Assembly (NCBI RefSeq): GCF_000732925.1
Contig: NZ_CP008954.1
Span: forward strand, 28,540 to 92,539
Source of the DNA: Amycolatopsis japonica
Lineage (GTDB): Bacteria > Actinomycetota > Actinomycetes > Mycobacteriales > Pseudonocardiaceae
DNA: 64,000 nucleotides
Reading direction: 5' to 3'
Part shown: in pieces, positions 1 through 7,962 of the stretch
Numbering within the stretch: the stretch's first letter is position 1
Layout: every line of letters starts with the position of its first letter
Program-made: the position numbers and the translations under genes
The notes under the pieces: model-generated
Databases searched by the model: none
The model's input: the letters and a program-made list of their open reading frames with translations, nothing else
What the model was told of the DNA's origin: nothing

Positions 1-1447
1 GGTAGGCGTAGTCACCGATCCGGTGCATATCGCCCACGTTGTTTTCGCCTGGCGGAGCGGGCACGAACTCGGGCCCGCCGCCCAGGTTGATCAGCAGATA
101 CCGGAGCGCGTCTCCGGCGTGGTCCTCGGCGTTGCTGTCGATGTCCTCCGGGTCGCCGGACGTCGCGTGAGGCAGCGTCGGCAGCGTCCGGATCAGGTTC
201 TCGACGGTCTCGAACGCGTGCAGGCGCGGGCAGGTTTCCCAGCCCATCGCCCGGTGCAGCACGCACGCCGGGCCCTCCGCGAGGTAGGAGTGCACGCGCT
301 GCCAACCGGGGACGCGGCCGCCTTTCCCCGCCGGGGTCAGGAACACACCGTTGTCGGCGTACGCATCGCTGATCGGCTTCGCGTCGCCCCGGGTCGCCCA
401 CATCGCATCGTCGCCGAACCGGGAACCGACGTGCTCCTCATCGGCCTCGGCCGCGAGGATGCGCCGCGCCTGCTCGGCCTCGCCGACCCGCGTGGCGTAC
501 AGCTCCCGGTACACCCAGACCCGGCCGTCTTCGTCGACCGCGGCCCACAGCACGCACCAGGGGTTGCTGAATCCCCAGTCGATGCCGTTGTAGCGTCGCC
601 AGCTGGACGGCAGGCTCACCGGCTTCACTACGTGCCGGTCGAACGACCACTCCGAGAAAGCCTGTCCGGCGAAGGTGTCCCAGTTCCCGTCACGGAACGC
701 GGCGCGCAGCTGCTCGGGCAGCGCGTCCAGGTCGTGCGCGTACTCGGCGTTCACATGCGGATTGTCCGAGAGCTTCGAGGGGATGAAGCGCACCTCGCGC
801 TTGCGGACGTCCACATAGGTCTTCGTGCCGTAGTTCGTCGGCTTGATGAACCGGTCCCGCACGAACCCGTGACCCGGCCCGCCCGGGTTGGTTCCACTCC
901 GGATGCCCAGCACCGGAACGTCCTCCCGGCCGGACCGAAGCCGCGACTCCAGGAAGCTGACGACGTTCGGCGGCGTCAGCGTGCGCTCGTCGAACAACAG
1001 CAGCTGGTACTGGCCACCCTGCCGTCGCGTCGCGTCCTGCAACGACTCCGCGTACCGGAACATCAGCCGCGAGCCGTTCGAGAAAGTCAGGTTGTACTTC
1101 GTGCCGTTCCACGCCGCGCCGAGCTCCCGCGCGAAGCCGACCTCGGCCAGTTCGGCGAGCAGGCTTTCCTCAAGCTCTGGGTACGTGCGCCGGAACGCGC
1201 CGACCCGGAGCCCGGGGTAGCGGACACAGGCCCGAAGGCCCTCCATCAGCAGCGCGCGGGTTTTCCCGCCACCGGCCGCGCCCCCGTAGAGGACGTCGAA
1301 CTCCGCGGCTTCGTGGAACACGATCTGCCGGGGCGTCGGGACGTACCCGAGCGTCCCGAAGACGTCCACGTTGCGCAGCCGCTCAGTCTCGCGCCGCTCC
1401 TGCTCAGCTTTCAGCTCCCGCAAAAGGGTCAGGCGCTGGATTTTCAA
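1..1447 (-). CDS. terL: phage terminase large subunit (TerL), 3' end cut by window edge
   Basis: ATPase-nuclease that drives DNA into the procapsid. Read from the reverse strand, it shows a Walker A (GGAAGGGKT, about residues 55-63), a Walker B-like LLLFDE, a nuclease motif IDWGFSNPW and a late nuclease motif NAEDHAGDALRYLL. About 482 codons are in the window, close to full length for the family, and no stop occurs before base 1. The start is uncertain. The TTG at 1447 overlaps the upstream gene by 44 bases and its GGAG lies too close; a GTG at 1369 is the alternative. It is the last gene seen of the minus-strand packaging operon. Confidence 0.93.
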   Translation of the reverse strand, partial: MKIQRLTLLRELKAEQERRETERLRNVDVFGTLGYVPTPRQIVFHEAAEFDVLYGGAAGGGKTRALLMEGLRACVRYPGLRVGAFRRTYPELEESLLAELAEVGFARELGAAWNGTKYNLTFSNGSRLMFRYAESLQDATRRQGGQYQLLLFDERTLTPPNVVSFLESRLRSGREDVPVLGIRSGTNPGGPGHGFVRDRFIKPTNYGTKTYVDVRKREVRFIPSKLSDNPHVNAEYAHDLDALPEQLRAAFRDGNWDTFAGQAFSEWSFDRHVVKPVSLPSSWRRYNGIDWGFSNPWCVLWAAVDEDGRVWVYRELYATRVGEAEQARRILAAEADEEHVGSRFGDDAMWATRGDAKPISDAYADNGVFLTPAGKGGRVPGWQRVHSYLAEGPACVLHRAMGWETCPRLHAFETVENLIRTLPTLPHATSGDPEDIDSNAEDHAGDALRYLLINLGGGPEFVPAPPGENNVGDMHRIGDYAY

Positions 1448-1856
1448 CTCCGCCAGCGAGCTCGGCTTCGAGTTTCCGGATCTCCTCGTCGACGGCGTCA
1501 AGGGTGATCACCTCGACCTTCGCCGGGCGATCCAGCCCCAGCAGCTTCCGGCGCTCGACGATCAGCCGGCGGCACGTCTCGATCGCCAGCAGGTCACCCT
1601 TGATCGCGGCAGGCCACGCCGCCGCCTGCAACCGGTCGAGCCGCATCAGCTCGACGTTGCGCAGCTCGTCGACGGCCGCGGACGCCTCTTGGATGTAGGC
1701 CGTCATCGCCCGCTGAATGTCCTTGTGCGCGGCCTGGCGTGACGAATAGTCGAGCCGCTCGGCGATCGTCTCGTAGTCCATCCCGGCGAGCCGGAGCCTG
1801 ATCGCGTCCGCCCGGCGTTTCGCGGTGGCCGCGCGCTGCTCCTTCGACGCACCCAC
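1404..1856 (-). CDS. terS: terminase small subunit-like DNA-binding protein
   Basis: About 150 residues. The N-terminal half has a helix-turn-helix (RLRLAGMDYETIAERLDYSS) and the C-terminal half is helical and charged, like small terminases that recognise packaging sites. It lies directly upstream of TerL and overlaps it. The GTG at 1856 is chosen because a GAGGGGG stretch precedes it; the frame stays open to 1958 but the added residues are Arg/Ser-rich and not protein-like. The role is inferred from position and HTH; sequence alone does not prove it. Confidence 0.7.
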   Translation of the reverse strand: MGASKEQRAATAKRRADAIRLRLAGMDYETIAERLDYSSRQAAHKDIQRAMTAYIQEASAAVDELRNVELMRLDRLQAAAWPAAIKGDLLAIETCRRLIVERRKLLGLDRPAKVEVITLDAVDEEIRKLEAELAGGVENPAPDPFAGAES

Positions 1857-1884
1857 GAGGAGGTCACCCCCTCGCGATCGAGCA

Positions 1885-2310
1885 CTACCAGAGCTGGGCG
1901 GGCTGAGGCACGCGCAGCGAGTCGAGGAACGTCGCGCCGGGCGCGTCCGGCCGGACACGGCCGGGGAAGACCCCCTTCATCACCGTCCGCTGGAGCTCGC
2001 CGAGCGCGGTGCGCCGGTCGAGAACGGCCGGATGCTGGTAGCCCTCCGCGACGCGACGTCGGTACTCGAGGAATCCCTCGGCGTTCCGGAAGCGGCAGTG
2101 CAGCGCGAGGTGGCAGATCACGCACAGTCCGACGAAGCTGGTCGGCTCGTCGTAGTTCTCGTGATGCGCGTCGATGATGCCCTCGTTCTGGCCGCACGAC
2201 TCGCATTGCGTCGGGCGCTCGATTCGGCCGGCCGCGAATTCCCTCGTGAGCCAGGACTGGACGCGTTCGCGTTGCGCCCCGGAAAAGCCGTTGTAGGTGG
2301 AGAGTCCCAT
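1885..2310 (-). CDS. HNH endonuclease-like protein
   Basis: 141 residues. Zinc pair CESC (about residue 36), then IIDAHHENYDEP and a second pair CVICH form an HNH fold with His-His at the active site. HNH nucleases beside terminases often take part in cos cleavage during packaging, and the gene sits just upstream of the small terminase. ATG at 2310 with a weak AGGA upstream. The family call is firm; the packaging role is inference from context. Confidence 0.82.
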   Translation of the reverse strand: MGLSTYNGFSGAQRERVQSWLTREFAAGRIERPTQCESCGQNEGIIDAHHENYDEPTSFVGLCVICHLALHCRFRNAEGFLEYRRRVAEGYQHPAVLDRRTALGELQRTVMKGVFPGRVRPDAPGATFLDSLRVPQPAQLW

Positions 2311-2377
2311 AGGAATGTCCTAAGTGGATTCGGTGCGTTGCTGACCGAAGGACACTACCGAGGACCCCCGCCGAGCA

Positions 2378-2971
2378 CTACCGCTTCGCCGCGGGCTTCC
2401 GGCCGTCCTCGGCCGGGTACCAGGCCGGGCTGTATGCCCAGTTCTTGATCCCCTTCACCGCGAACACGCCGTCCTGCGCCAGCAGGTTGACCTCGTCGAG
2501 GGTCGCGCCCATCTCGGTGGCGATCTGCTGCGGGTCCATCGCGTGAACCTCGATCAGCTCCCGCACGATCTCGCTCATGCTGACCGCGACGTGCGTGCCC
2601 TTCGCGCGGTTGATCCGGATCGTCATCAGCATCGCGGTCGGCCGGTCGACGTCCAGCACCGCCACCGGCACCCGTCCGCTCCAGCGTTCCCGCACCTGCG
2701 CGGCGAGGCGCTTCCACTTCCCGTGGCCGTCGACACCGCCGTTGGAGGAGAGCCGCCAGCGGTGGAAGCCGTCGATGATCAGGCCGTCTGGGTTCACCAG
2801 TAGCGGCTGAATCCAGCCGGTTTCCAGCATCGAGCGGGCCAGCAGCTTGAGCTCGGCGTCGTGGACCCGGTTCGGGTTCCAGCTGTTCGGGTCGAGCTGG
2901 TCCGCGTCCACCCACTGGAGGTGGTTGAGCGGGTCGGCCCCTGCCGGGGTCGGTTCGAGCTTCGTGATCAT
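2378..2971 (-). CDS. ParB/Srx-fold protein (IbrB-like)
   Basis: 197 residues with a ParB-type N-terminal domain: WVDADQLDPNSWNPN, ELKLLARSMLETGWIQPLLV and the core LIIDGFHRWRLS (residues about 55-65). A helical region follows (EMGATLDEVNLLA). ATG at 2971 overlaps the stop of the PAPS-reductase-like gene by 4 bases (ATGA), so the two are translationally coupled. This PAPS-reductase plus ParB pairing matches IbrA/IbrB of E. coli and many phages. The function there is not settled; regulation or a nuclease/nucleotidase role has been proposed. Confidence 0.85.
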   Translation of the reverse strand: MITKLEPTPAGADPLNHLQWVDADQLDPNSWNPNRVHDAELKLLARSMLETGWIQPLLVNPDGLIIDGFHRWRLSSNGGVDGHGKWKRLAAQVRERWSGRVPVAVLDVDRPTAMLMTIRINRAKGTHVAVSMSEIVRELIEVHAMDPQQIATEMGATLDEVNLLAQDGVFAVKGIKNWAYSPAWYPAEDGRKPAAKR

Positions 2972-4062
2972 CCTCGCGTCCCCCGTTGCGCCTGGTCGGA
3001 TTTGGTTTGGTCGGCGAAGGCCTGCGGCAAGATCCGCCGCTTGTACGCACCGCTGGTGAACTGCTTGAGCACGTAGGGGAGCGGGAACGAGTCCGGGGCG
3101 CGGCGGGCGGCGACTTTCACCCGCGCCAGCGCCTTCATCGCGTTCGCCAGCTCCGCGGCCTCGTCGAAGTGGTCGGTGATCCACTGCTCGATGCCGTCCC
3201 ATGATTCGGCGTAGCGGGCGAGGATCCCGGCCCGGTCGATCTCCGCGTGATACCGCTCCTGGAGCGCCATCTCGGGGAAGATCTCCATCACCTGGTCGTA
3301 GAAGACCGGCTCGGTGGCGCGCAGGTAGTGCAGCGCCTTCGCCGACTCGGGGATCAGCGGCGTCGCCACACGGAGCGCGTTCCCGGCCCACGCCTGCGCG
3401 TCGTAGATCGGGCAGTACCGGATCGCGTTGTCGTAGAAGAACCGCAGGACGTCGTTCTCTTGCCAGTCGAACAGCGGCTTGCACAGCGACGCCTTCGGCG
3501 TGCTCGACGCGCAGATGTAGTTCTCGTTGAGCTTGACCACCGACGACTGCCACCGCATCAGCGACTCCGACGCGCGGACACCGGTCATGATCGCGACCTT
3601 GCCCTTGTACGGGGCCGCGAGCACCGAGTCCATCGTCAGTTGCGAGAACACCGTGTCCGGCGGGTAGCCGAGATCGTCGAGCGTCGTCGCCCACGCCGGT
3701 TTCGGGCGCACGTGCTCCCGGTTCGGATCCCACTGGATGTACCGGGACGTCTTGCCCAGCACGTACTTCGAGGAGATCAGCGGCACCGCGTACCAGGTCA
3801 TGTTCACCCACGGCAGTTGCCGGTAGGTGTCCACGAAGGACAGCACGGTGTCCGGGATGACCTCCTCGTCGCGGAACGCGACGTTGACCGCGGTGAGTCC
3901 GCGCTCCTGCGCGACCTCCCACGTCAGGTGCAGCAGCGCCAGCGAGTCCTTGCCGCCGGAGAACGCCACCACGACGTTGTCGACCAGGTCGTAGATGTGG
4001 TGGATCCGCCGCCGCGCCTCGTCGACCACGTTCGCGTCGATGTGCCTCTTCACCCTGGTCAC
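2968..4062 (-). CDS. phosphoadenosine phosphosulfate reductase-family protein (IbrA/DndC-like)
   Basis: 364 residues. PP-loop SGGKDS at 35-40 binds ATP or a nucleotide; DEEVIPDT and MTGVRASES follow, as in PAPS reductases of the IbrA type, and a long helical C-terminus is present. Overlaps its neighbours by 4 bases on both sides, so three genes (ParB-like, this, ParB-like) form one unit ending beside the terminase. Cysteines are present (YICASSTPKASLCKP) but no clear C-terminal ECGLH of true PAPS reductases was seen. A role in sulfur-based DNA modification is possible but no dnd partner is in the window. Confidence 0.85.
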   Translation of the reverse strand: MTRVKRHIDANVVDEARRRIHHIYDLVDNVVVAFSGGKDSLALLHLTWEVAQERGLTAVNVAFRDEEVIPDTVLSFVDTYRQLPWVNMTWYAVPLISSKYVLGKTSRYIQWDPNREHVRPKPAWATTLDDLGYPPDTVFSQLTMDSVLAAPYKGKVAIMTGVRASESLMRWQSSVVKLNENYICASSTPKASLCKPLFDWQENDVLRFFYDNAIRYCPIYDAQAWAGNALRVATPLIPESAKALHYLRATEPVFYDQVMEIFPEMALQERYHAEIDRAGILARYAESWDGIEQWITDHFDEAAELANAMKALARVKVAARRAPDSFPLPYVLKQFTSGAYKRRILPQAFADQTKSDQAQRGTRG

Positions 4063-4682
4063 CGGTCAGCACCGCCGATCCCCGGTACCCGGGCGTCGAA
4101 GAACTCCACCAGCCGCTCGCCGAGTGTCTCGGCGCCGCCGTACTCGCGCTTGAGCCAGCGCACGAACGCGTACCAGCGGGCCTGCTGCGTCTCGTCGTCG
4201 AACACGATCTGGTACGCCACCACGGGTTCGCCGACTCCGGCCGGGGAGTCCCCGCCGGCCTCGTCCTCGCCGTCGAACTCGGGGGGTTCGAGCAGCCGGT
4301 CGACGTCGTCCTTCGTGTATCCGGTGCCGTCGTAGTCCTCGTCCAGGTAGGACAGGAGATGCACCAGGGCGTCGTCGTCGTATCCGCCCAGCTCGGCCGT
4401 GCGGTTGTCGACCAGGTTGATCCGGAGCGCGGTCTGGTCGTCGCAGGTGATGACCTCGCACCGCGCCGTCGCGGACCGCTCTTGCCGCAGGGCTTCGTAC
4501 GTGTGGTTCCCCGCGAGGATCACCAGGCCGTCGTCGACCTGGCGGACCACGAGCGCCCGGTACTGGCCGTTGCGCTTGATCGACTCGCGGATCTTCCCGA
4601 CGTCGCCGCGCTTCGCGTTCCCCGGATACTTCGCCAGCTCGCCGAGGGGGATCTCCCTCGTCTCGACGTACACCGCGCTCAT
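4059..4682 (-). CDS. second ParB-like domain protein
   Basis: 207 residues. VETREIPLGELAKYPGNAKRGDVGKIRESIKRNGQYRALVVR, DGLVILAGNHTYEAL and INLVDNRTAELGGYDDDAL form a ParB N-terminal nuclease-like fold of the type common in phages next to methylases or PAPS reductases. An acidic tail follows. ATG at 4682 has GGGGG 5-9 bases upstream; the open frame extends to 4961 but those residues are not protein-like. It is the first gene of the trio. It probably works with the PAPS-reductase-like product. Confidence 0.83.
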   Translation of the reverse strand: MSAVYVETREIPLGELAKYPGNAKRGDVGKIRESIKRNGQYRALVVRQVDDGLVILAGNHTYEALRQERSATARCEVITCDDQTALRINLVDNRTAELGGYDDDALVHLLSYLDEDYDGTGYTKDDVDRLLEPPEFDGEDEAGGDSPAGVGEPVVAYQIVFDDETQQARWYAFVRWLKREYGGAETLGERLVEFFDARVPGIGGADR

Positions 4683-4973
4683 CAGCCACCCCCGCTTGAG
4701 TTGTTGGATCTCGGGCCCGCCGAGGTGCCGCCCGGCGGGCCCGAAAGCGTCGGTGCGCGCTTCGCACCCCATCCATTCCGTTACGCGTGCTCGTCCGGGG
4801 CGAGGCGGGTATCCTGGAGTGACCGACACCGCCCAGCGACGGGGAGACCGCTCGGGAGCGGTGGTCGGACAGCTTTGGAGGATCAAGGCCTGGCCGCGCC
4901 AGGTCTTACTTCGCATGGGCTCCTGGGCCCGAATCAGCCTCGGCACGTTGGTGATATCCACGCCCTGACTCGC

Positions 4974-5005
4974 CGCTGATCAGTCGCCAGGACGACTGAT
5001 CAGCG
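4974..5005. promoter_or_regulatory. perfect 13-bp inverted repeat before a small membrane gene
   Basis: Arms CGCTGATCAGTCG (4974-4986) and its exact complement (4993-5005) flank a 6-base loop. It ends 3 bases before the GAGGGGG ribosome site of the gene at 5021, so it could be an operator or an RNA hairpin controlling that gene. The rest of 4683-4973 holds no gene that I can support. Confidence 0.55.
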
Positions 5006-5020
5006 TGAGGGGGACGGCAA

Positions 5021-5230
5021 GTGGTAAACGCTCTCGTTGCGGCCTACGCACTCTTGTTGATGGCCCTGCTCGGCTGCGCAGGCTGCGTCGCCCTATTCGT
5101 GGACGACGCGACGAGACGGGCCGACGCCTTCAAGGTGTTGAAATACACCGGTCGTCTCGTGGCAGGCACCGGAGGCGCCGGTGGGCTGATCGCCTTAGGG
5201 ATCAAGCTCTACGAGCTGGGAGTCCTGTGA
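5021..5230 (+). CDS. small two-helix membrane protein
   Basis: 69 residues. A hydrophobic helix near the N-terminus (about 3-27) is followed by an Asp/Arg-rich turn and a second weakly hydrophobic stretch containing GTGGAGGLIALGIKL. GTG start with a strong GAGGGGG seven bases upstream. It stands alone on the plus strand between minus-strand packaging genes, behind a 13-bp inverted repeat, and two terminator hairpins follow. Size and topology would fit a small holin or accessory membrane protein, but no family is recognised. Confidence 0.6.
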   Translation: MVNALVAAYALLLMALLGCAGCVALFVDDATRRADAFKVLKYTGRLVAGTGGAGGLIALGIKLYELGVL

Positions 5231-5238
5231 ACGAGGCC

Positions 5239-5270
5239 GGGCCTGCCCAGGGTGATCCCCGGGCAGGCCC
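5239..5270 (+). terminator. hairpin after the small membrane gene
   Basis: GGGCCTGCCC and GGGCAGGCCC arms with a 12-base loop begin 8 bases after the stop codon. No U-run follows, as is usual in high-GC actinomycetes. Confidence 0.6.
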
Positions 5271-5320
5271 GTGAGGCTGACAAAGTCCTCTGCGATCACG
5301 GTAGCGGTCGGCACCGACAG

Positions 5321-5357
5321 AAACGGCCCGCCCCCGGAGCAGAGGGGCGGGCCGTTT
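5321..5357. terminator. bidirectional terminator hairpin
   Basis: 14-bp perfect stem, AAACGGCCCGCCCC with its complement, loop of 9 bases and T/A runs at both ends. It lies between the plus gene at 5021 and the 3' end of the minus gene at 5418, so it can stop both. Confidence 0.75.
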
Positions 5358-5417
5358 CGCGGTTTGGATACACGACTCCCGTCGCGCAGGCGCCTATTTA
5401 GCCAGGGACCGAGTCGA

Positions 5418-6398
5418 TCACGCCACGGCCGCCACCTCTTCGGCGTGTCGCGGCCGCCGATTCCGGGTCGGCGTCGACGTCGCCACCTCGACGACGTCGG
5501 CCACCGAATACAGCGGCCAGCCGCGGCCATTGCGGCGCCTCGCGACGATCCGGCCGTTTCGGGCCCAGGTGTGGATCGTCTGGACGCTGAGCGAGTCCCG
5601 CGCCATCAGCTGAGGGAGCGCCTTCGACAGCTCCGCCGCGGTGAGTTCGAGCGCCAGCGCCGAGTTCAGCAATTCTTCCCGGCGAGACGCGGCATCGTAG
5701 GTGAGGCCGCAGGCCGCGCAGCGCGCGAACTTTCGGTCCGGCCAGCCGTACACGTCGCCGCCGCACACCGCGCCGGTGTCCGGGTCGGGCTCGTCGCACT
5801 GTCCGGCGTACTGCCGATCCGGCCGCCGGTCGATCGCCCGCCAGCATCTGTCGATGCCGTCCATCACCATCGAGTACAAGTCGCCGGCCTCCGGGGTCTC
5901 GGCGAGCCAGGTCGGCCGCAACGCCAGGTACTCGGCCATGCCCTCGATGGTGGGCGCGCAGTGCGGGACGTGCTGGTACCCGTGCGCCAGACGGCGCAGG
6001 CCTTCGCCGTCGCTGATCCCGAGGCACACGGCCGTCGTCGGCATCCACCGGTCGTACAGGTAGCGGAGCCAGGACACCAAGGTCGTCTTGAGGTCGCGCA
6101 GCGCGGTATCGGCGCGCTGGTCCGCCAGCGGAGCCTGCGGCTCGCTGGACCGGACCACGATCCCGATGGAGACCTTCGAGCCGCGGCCCTGGCGTTCGGA
6201 GGTGAACCGCACCTCCTCGGTCAACGTCGGCATGGACGCTCCCCGGTCGCTGCGACCTCGCCGGTACAGCGTCCGCAGGCCGGCGCGGAGCCGGGCGACA
6301 CAGGCCGCGCACACGACCTCGGGGGAGTCGGGGCGCAACGCCGTCGAGCACTTCCGGACGGCGCACACCTGGCGGGTGTCGATCATGGTCACGGTCAT
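5418..6398 (-). CDS. zinc-ribbon plus helix-turn-helix protein
   Basis: 326 residues. Cys pairs near the N-terminus (CAVRKC and CAAC), a second cluster in the middle (QCDEPDPDTGAVCGG then CAACG), and a C-terminal MerR/excisionase-like HTH (SVQTIHTWARNGRIVARR followed by WPLYSVADVVEVA). Starts with ATG at 6398, overlapping the stop of the small gene upstream (ATGA). A DNA-binding regulatory or recombination role is likely from the domains. I know no exact family. Confidence 0.75.
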   Translation of the reverse strand: MTVTMIDTRQVCAVRKCSTALRPDSPEVVCAACVARLRAGLRTLYRRGRSDRGASMPTLTEEVRFTSERQGRGSKVSIGIVVRSSEPQAPLADQRADTALRDLKTTLVSWLRYLYDRWMPTTAVCLGISDGEGLRRLAHGYQHVPHCAPTIEGMAEYLALRPTWLAETPEAGDLYSMVMDGIDRCWRAIDRRPDRQYAGQCDEPDPDTGAVCGGDVYGWPDRKFARCAACGLTYDAASRREELLNSALALELTAAELSKALPQLMARDSLSVQTIHTWARNGRIVARRRNGRGWPLYSVADVVEVATSTPTRNRRPRHAEEVAAVA

Positions 6399-6604
6399 CG
6401 GGCACCGCCGGAAACCCCGCGAGCGTGCTCGATGACCAGGGCCAGCGCTTCGGCCCGCGTGAATCCGCACTGCTGATAGGCGGTGAACAGACCGCCCATG
6501 ACCATCGCGCATTGCCGCTGTTCGGGGCTCGGGTCGACCGCTGCGGGCGGTAGGCCCGTGAGACCTTCGGTCGTCAGCTCCGACGCGATACTTTCCCCAG
6601 TCAT
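6395..6604 (-). CDS. small protein coupled to the zinc-ribbon/HTH gene
   Basis: 69 residues, helical, with no recognised domain. ATG at 6604 follows a strong GGAGG six bases upstream; the stop overlaps the next start (ATGA). It is the first gene of a two-gene minus-strand unit that faces away from the XRE operon at 6888. Confidence 0.7.
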   Translation of the reverse strand: MTGESIASELTTEGLTGLPPAAVDPSPEQRQCAMVMGGLFTAYQQCGFTRAEALALVIEHARGVSGGAR

Positions 6605-6848
6605 ACGCCCCTCCTGAATCAGGGGAATCCGTGCCTGATTCCCTCGAATCCATTCCAGAGTGGCGGCTTAAATATGGCCATACCGTAGTTCGTAACGCGA
6701 TTTCGCGACCGAAAAAAATTGTTATGCGGCCAGGTTGCTGGAGGTGTGCGTGTGCGTTGGCGAAGGGTCTCAATCGCGTCACCCGGGGGGCAGCGTTACC
6801 GGCTAGGCTGTAAAGTATATGTGACATGAGCGACGTTGTTCTGACTTT

Positions 6849-6858
6849 AAGTTACATC
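6849..6858. promoter_or_regulatory. GATGTAACTT-type box in the divergent region 6605-6887
   Basis: AAGTTACATC here is the exact complement of GATGTAACTT, which recurs after the last gene of the operon (9741) and as GATGTAATT (9772). It is flanked by GAGCGAC/GTCGCTC half-sites. It lies 30 bases before the XRE start and is the best candidate operator for that regulator. The rest of 6605-6887 is relatively AT-rich with no gene seen. Confidence 0.55.
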
Positions 6859-6887
6859 TATGGTCGCTCGGGCTGGAGAGGAACACC

Positions 6888-7337
6888 ATGACGGAGCCGA
6901 AGGATCTCGAACCGGGGTCGACCTTCGCTGACCGCCTGACCTACTTGATCAGAACGCACCCGGATGAGCCCGGCGACATGGAGATATCCGCGAAGATCAC
7001 TGAGCAGGGTGGCCAGCTGAGCCGGAACGCGGTGTACCGGCTGCGGACGGGCAGGGAAACGAACCCCACGCTGGCGACGATCAACTCCCTGGCCAAGCTC
7101 TTCGGGTGCTCCAGCTCCTTCCTCACCGACTTCTCCGCCAAACCCGGCACCGAAGCGGCCCCCGCTGACGCCGACGACGAGACGCAGCGCGCACTCGAAC
7201 TTCTCAAGGAAGCAGGTGTCAAAGAAGTCCTCAATCGAATGGGGCAGATGGGGGCAGACAGTCGCAAAATCCTCATCAACATGAGTGAACAGCTCGCGGC
7301 GCTCAACCAGAAACACGCACCAGACAAACCTGAATAG
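6888..7337 (+). CDS. XRE-family transcriptional regulator
   Basis: 149 residues. N-terminal HTH-XRE (FADRLTYLIRTHP, LSRNAVYRLRTGRETNPTLATINSLAKLFG) ends near residue 75; a charged, helical tail with a linker follows. ATG at 6888 follows GAGAGGAACACC. It heads an operon with an ImmA/IrrE peptidase, the classic pairing in which the peptidase inactivates its XRE repressor. A conserved box sits just upstream, suggesting autoregulation. Confidence 0.88.
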   Translation: MTEPKDLEPGSTFADRLTYLIRTHPDEPGDMEISAKITEQGGQLSRNAVYRLRTGRETNPTLATINSLAKLFGCSSSFLTDFSAKPGTEAAPADADDETQRALELLKEAGVKEVLNRMGQMGADSRKILINMSEQLAALNQKHAPDKPE

Positions 7338-7350
7338 GGAACAGCAGTAC

Positions 7351-7962
7351 ATGTCCATCGAAGACAAACCTCCGGTCAGCGCCAACCGCTGGCGCTCCGG
7401 ACTCCGAGGAGCCGTCGAGTACCGACGACTCCAAGGCCGCATCAACGACCTCCTCGACAAGGTCGGCATCCCCGAACCCTGGGATATCCGGGCGTTCATC
7501 CAACGCGTCGCCGACTACCGCGGCCGCCCGATCGAACTCGTCGCCGTCGAGATCCCGCCCGGCGGCCCAGACGCCATGTGGGTTCCGGCCGAGCACGTCG
7601 ACGTCATCCTCTACGACTCCACCCTCCGCGAGGGTGACCTGCATTGGGAGCAAGTTTTGGCACACGAGGCTGCCCACATCCTGCTGTGCCACCGCGGCGA
7701 CGAAGACGCCGTCCTCGCCCGCGGACCGGTCACCAGACAGCTCCTCGAGCTCATCGCCAAGAACGTCGACAACCCGGGCGACGGGCCGATCCTCTTCCGC
7801 GAGACGTACTCCTCGGACCAGGAGACCGAAGCGGAGATCGCCGCATCGCTCATCTGGAAGCGTGCAGGCCGGCGGCTGATCGCGCCGAAGCGCACCTTGG
7901 GTGGCGCCGACGCCGTGAGCGTCGACGAGCTCGCCTCGATCATGGAGCGCACCCGTGCGTGA
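7351..7962 (+). CDS. ImmA/IrrE-family metallo-endopeptidase
   Basis: 203 residues with the zinc motif HEAAH (105-109) and a downstream Glu/Asp-rich helix (ETEAEIAASLIW) typical of DUF955. Members cleave or inactivate an XRE partner, here the product just upstream. ATG at 7351 with GGGAACAG upstream; it overlaps the next gene by 8 bases. The frame opens earlier, but the added residues lie over the end of the XRE gene. Confidence 0.9.
   Translation: MSIEDKPPVSANRWRSGLRGAVEYRRLQGRINDLLDKVGIPEPWDIRAFIQRVADYRGRPIELVAVEIPPGGPDAMWVPAEHVDVILYDSTLREGDLHWEQVLAHEAAHILLCHRGDEDAVLARGPVTRQLLELIAKNVDNPGDGPILFRETYSSDQETEAEIAASLIWKRAGRRLIAPKRTLGGADAVSVDELASIMERTRA

Noticed and set aside
23..1507. Long plus-strand frame over the first 1.5 kb
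   Set aside because: It mirrors the terminase gene; composition is Arg/Val/Pro-rich and has no motif, whereas the minus frame has Walker A and nuclease motifs.
2378..4072. One 564-residue minus frame joining two genes
   Set aside because: Only its last 197 residues (ParB-like) look real; the rest is out of frame with the PAPS-reductase-like gene.
3247..4335. Plus-strand 362-residue frame
   Set aside because: Antisense to the PAPS-reductase/ParB genes; Arg/His/Val-rich, typical of a high-GC shadow.
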